A stretch of DNA of 6,993 nt from Rickettsiaceae bacterium (GTDB lineage: Bacteria > Pseudomonadota > Alphaproteobacteria > Rickettsiales > Rickettsiaceae), in assembly GCA_017995275.1 (NCBI GenBank), contig JAGOJE010000054.1:1-6993 (forward strand), given 5' to 3'. How positions within the stretch are numbered: the first letter of the stretch is position 1; each line of letters begins with the position of its first letter. The notes beneath the pieces are model-generated. The model did not search any database, had not been told where the DNA came from, and was given only the letters and a program-made list of their open reading frames with translations. Positions 5,126 through 6,993 of this stretch are shown here, piece after piece. The translations under genes were made by a program, and so were the position numbers.

Positions 5126-6355
5126 ATGCCTATAAAAATTCTAATGCCAGCTTTATCTCCTACTATGACAGAGGGTAATTTAGCAAGGTGGCTAAAAAAA
5201 GAAGGTGATAAAGTAAAGCCAGGTGAAGTAATAGCAGAAATTGAGACAGATAAAGCTACTATGGAATTGGAGGCTGTAGATGCTGGAGTGCTTGCAAAAA
5301 TACTAGTACAAGCAGGTAGTGAAAATGTTCCTATAAATAGCCTTATAGCAGTTGTACTTGAAGATGGGGAAAGCGAAGAAGATCTGAAAAATATGGATCT
5401 TTCTTCGACTTCTGTGAGTCCTGCTCCTCAAGCTGCTGCTGTAGAAGCTCCAAAAGAAGTTTGCGAAGTCAAAGAGCTAGCTCCATCAAAGCAAGAGGCG
5501 CAAACTAGAATATTTGCCTCTCCACTTGCTAGGAGAATAGCTCAGCAAAGTAATATAAACCTCGTAAATATCTCTGGATCTGGTCCACATGGTAGGATAG
5601 TGAAGGCGGATGTTTTAGCCTTTAAACCTGGGCAAAAAACCCTTGCTAGAAATGCAGAAGAATTCCGCATCATTCCTCACAGTAATGTAAGAAAAATCAT
5701 AGCAAAAAGATTGCTCGAATCTAAACAAACGATTCCACATTTTTATTTATCTGTGGAATGTAGGTTAGATAGATTGATGGAGCTTAGAGCTCAAATGAAT
5801 GAAATTGGAGAAGGAAGTTACAAATTATCTGTTAATGATTTTGTGATAAAGGCAGCAAGCTTTGCTATGCAGGATCAGCCAATGGTCAACGCTTCATGGG
5901 GTGATAATGGCATGGTTATGTATAATAACATTGATATTTCAGTTGCTGTATCCTCAGATACTGGTCTTGTAACTCCGGTTATAAAGAATGCTGATCACAA
6001 AAGCATAGTGGAGCTTTCTACTGAAATGAAATCATTAGCGGTAAGAGCTAGGGAGAATAAGTTAAGGCCCGAAGAATTCCAGGGTGGTGGGTTTACAATT
6101 TCGAATCTCGGGATGTTTGGAATTAAAAACTTTGGAGCGATAATAAACCCTCCACAAAGCTCTATTTTAGCAGTGGGAGAGGGGAGCCAAAGAGTAGTGG
6201 TCGATGCAGGGCAAATGAAAATAGCAACTGTGATGGATGTAACTTTATCTTGCGATCATAGAGTTGTTGATGGTGCGGTAGGTGCGGCGTTTCTGTCTGC
6301 ATTCAAGAAATATATTGAAAACCCTGTAAGAATGATAATTAAGGAGAATGCGTAA
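5126..6355 (+). CDS. pdhC: Dihydrolipoamide acetyltransferase, E2 of pyruvate dehydrogenase
   Basis: Core of the complex: its lipoyl arm accepts acetyl from E1 and the catalytic domain passes it to CoA. The 409 residues show the full order. A single lipoyl domain (1 to about 78) has the lipoylation site ETDKATME at Lys43. A flexible linker rich in Ala, Pro and Glu (about 92-127) follows. The peripheral subunit-binding domain (about 129-165, SPLARRIA...GSGPHGRIVKADV) docks E1/E3. The catalytic domain runs from about 180 to the end, with the active site SCDHRVVDG (His378, Asp382). A single lipoyl domain fits the alphaproteobacterial/mitochondrial-like E2, unlike the three of E. coli AceF. AAAGGA at 5113-5118 is a good ribosome binding site, 24 bp after pdhB. 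Its stop TAA shares its last A with the lpdA ATG. Confidence 0.97.
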   Translation: MPIKILMPALSPTMTEGNLARWLKKEGDKVKPGEVIAEIETDKATMELEAVDAGVLAKILVQAGSENVPINSLIAVVLEDGESEEDLKNMDLSSTSVSPAPQAAAVEAPKEVCEVKELAPSKQEAQTRIFASPLARRIAQQSNINLVNISGSGPHGRIVKADVLAFKPGQKTLARNAEEFRIIPHSNVRKIIAKRLLESKQTIPHFYLSVECRLDRLMELRAQMNEIGEGSYKLSVNDFVIKAASFAMQDQPMVNASWGDNGMVMYNNIDISVAVSSDTGLVTPVIKNADHKSIVELSTEMKSLAVRARENKLRPEEFQGGGFTISNLGMFGIKNFGAIINPPQSSILAVGEGSQRVVVDAGQMKIATVMDVTLSCDHRVVDGAVGAAFLSAFKKYIENPVRMIIKENA

Positions 6356-6993
6356 TGCAGCAATTTGATGTGGTAGTAATAGGTGGTGGTCCTGGTGGTT
6401 ATGTTGCAGCTATAAGAGCTTCCCAGCTTGGAAAAAATGTTGCAGTTGTTGAGGCTAGTCATCTTGGTGGTATATGCTTAAATTGGGGATGTATACCAAC
6501 AAAGGCATTGCTTCGTTCAGCCGAGATGTATCATTATGCGCAGCATATGTCAGATTTTGGTATAGAAGTGGGCGATGTAAAGTTTGATTTGAAGAAAATA
6601 GTGCAAAGGTCAAGGGATGTATCTGCCACTCTTGCTGCGGGCGTTAAGGGCCTTATGAAAAAGAATAAGGTAACTGTTTTTGAAGGAACTGGTACTATTG
6701 CTAGTGGAAAGGTTGTGGATATTGCTAGTGCTAGTGGAAAGAGCTCTATAAAAGCTTCTAATATAATAATAGCTACTGGTGCTAGAGCAAGGGTTTTAGA
6801 AGGCTACGAACCAGATGGTAAATTAGTGCTTACATATAAAGAAGCTATGATTCCTGCAGATATGCCCAAATCTCTGATAATAGTTGGTAGTGGAGCTATA
6901 GGAATAGAATTTGCAAGCTTCTACAATATGATGGGAGTAGATGTTACAGTTGTTGAAGCTCAGGATAGAATTCTCCCTGTGGAAGATAAGGAA
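6355..6993 (+). CDS. lpdA: Dihydrolipoamide dehydrogenase, E3 of pyruvate dehydrogenase, 3' end outside the window
   Basis: FAD-dependent disulfide oxidoreductase that reoxidises the dihydrolipoyl arm of E2 and reduces NAD+. The first 213 residues of the usual 460-470 are present, with no stop before the window edge. Visible: the FAD-binding Rossmann start VVVIGGGPGGYVAAIRA (6-22), the redox-active disulfide in GGICLNWGCIPTKALL (Cys41 and Cys46), ATGAR in the second FAD segment (about 142-146), and the NAD-binding GSGAIGIEFASFY (about 179-191). AAGGAG at 6341-6346, eight bases before the ATG, and the one-base TAATG overlap with pdhC support the start and coupled translation. Genomes often carry several lpd copies; the position after pdhC argues this one serves pyruvate dehydrogenase. 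A small duplication at about 6699-6740 (ATTGCTAGTGGAAAG and a variant) falls in a surface loop region. Confidence 0.96.
   Translation, partial: MQQFDVVVIGGGPGGYVAAIRASQLGKNVAVVEASHLGGICLNWGCIPTKALLRSAEMYHYAQHMSDFGIEVGDVKFDLKKIVQRSRDVSATLAAGVKGLMKKNKVTVFEGTGTIASGKVVDIASASGKSSIKASNIIIATGARARVLEGYEPDGKLVLTYKEAMIPADMPKSLIIVGSGAIGIEFASFYNMMGVDVTVVEAQDRILPVEDKE

Noticed and set aside
6256..6462. Minus-strand ORF across the pdhC/lpdA junction
   Set aside because: Shadow of the E2 active-site region and the start of lpdA.

Overview
The window looks like an AT-rich chromosome segment of an alphaproteobacterium, most likely a host-associated Rickettsiales-type bacterium. This is an inference from three things: an ankyrin-repeat gene, small decaying ORFs with homopolymer indels, and pyruvate dehydrogenase subunits whose motifs resemble the Rickettsiales/mitochondrial type. 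No rRNA, tRNA, CRISPR array or transposase is visible, and the genus cannot be fixed from the sequence alone.

Region 1 (1-1707, + strand) is a repetitive accessory block. It begins inside an ankyrin-repeat gene (1-534) whose 5' end lies outside the window. Two small unknown genes follow, at 685 and 1208. A stretch of about 330 bp is present twice, 521-525 bp apart (355-690 and 880-1213). Each copy holds the 3' part of one gene, a 127-128 bp nearly invariant core, a promoter-like leader, a ribosome binding site and the start codon of the next gene. Two single-base frameshifts are visible by comparing internal copies. One is in a G tract of the second gene (changed C-terminus). The other is in an A tract of the third gene, which splits a 166-residue protein into two frames.

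Region 2 (1719-3010) holds a compact, divergent ribose-phosphate pyrophosphokinase on the minus strand, converging with the third small gene. A good sigma70-like promoter lies upstream of it. Facing away is the remnant of a DUF488-family gene that has lost its N-terminal third; its strong Shine-Dalgarno and ATG are now out of frame with the rest.

Region 3 (about 3070-6993, + strand) is ordinary core metabolism: a tightly packed pyruvate dehydrogenase operon, pdhA-pdhB-pdhC-lpdA, preceded by a perfect TTGACA -35 element. The genes overlap or nearly abut (ATGA overlap, 24 bp gap, TAATG overlap). Together they encode E1 alpha, E1 beta, E2 and E3, which convert pyruvate, CoA and NAD+ to acetyl-CoA, CO2 and NADH. 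The E3 gene runs off the right edge.

The best candidate for something undescribed is the repeated small-gene cassette block in region 1. Region 3 holds nothing surprising beyond its complete gene order.
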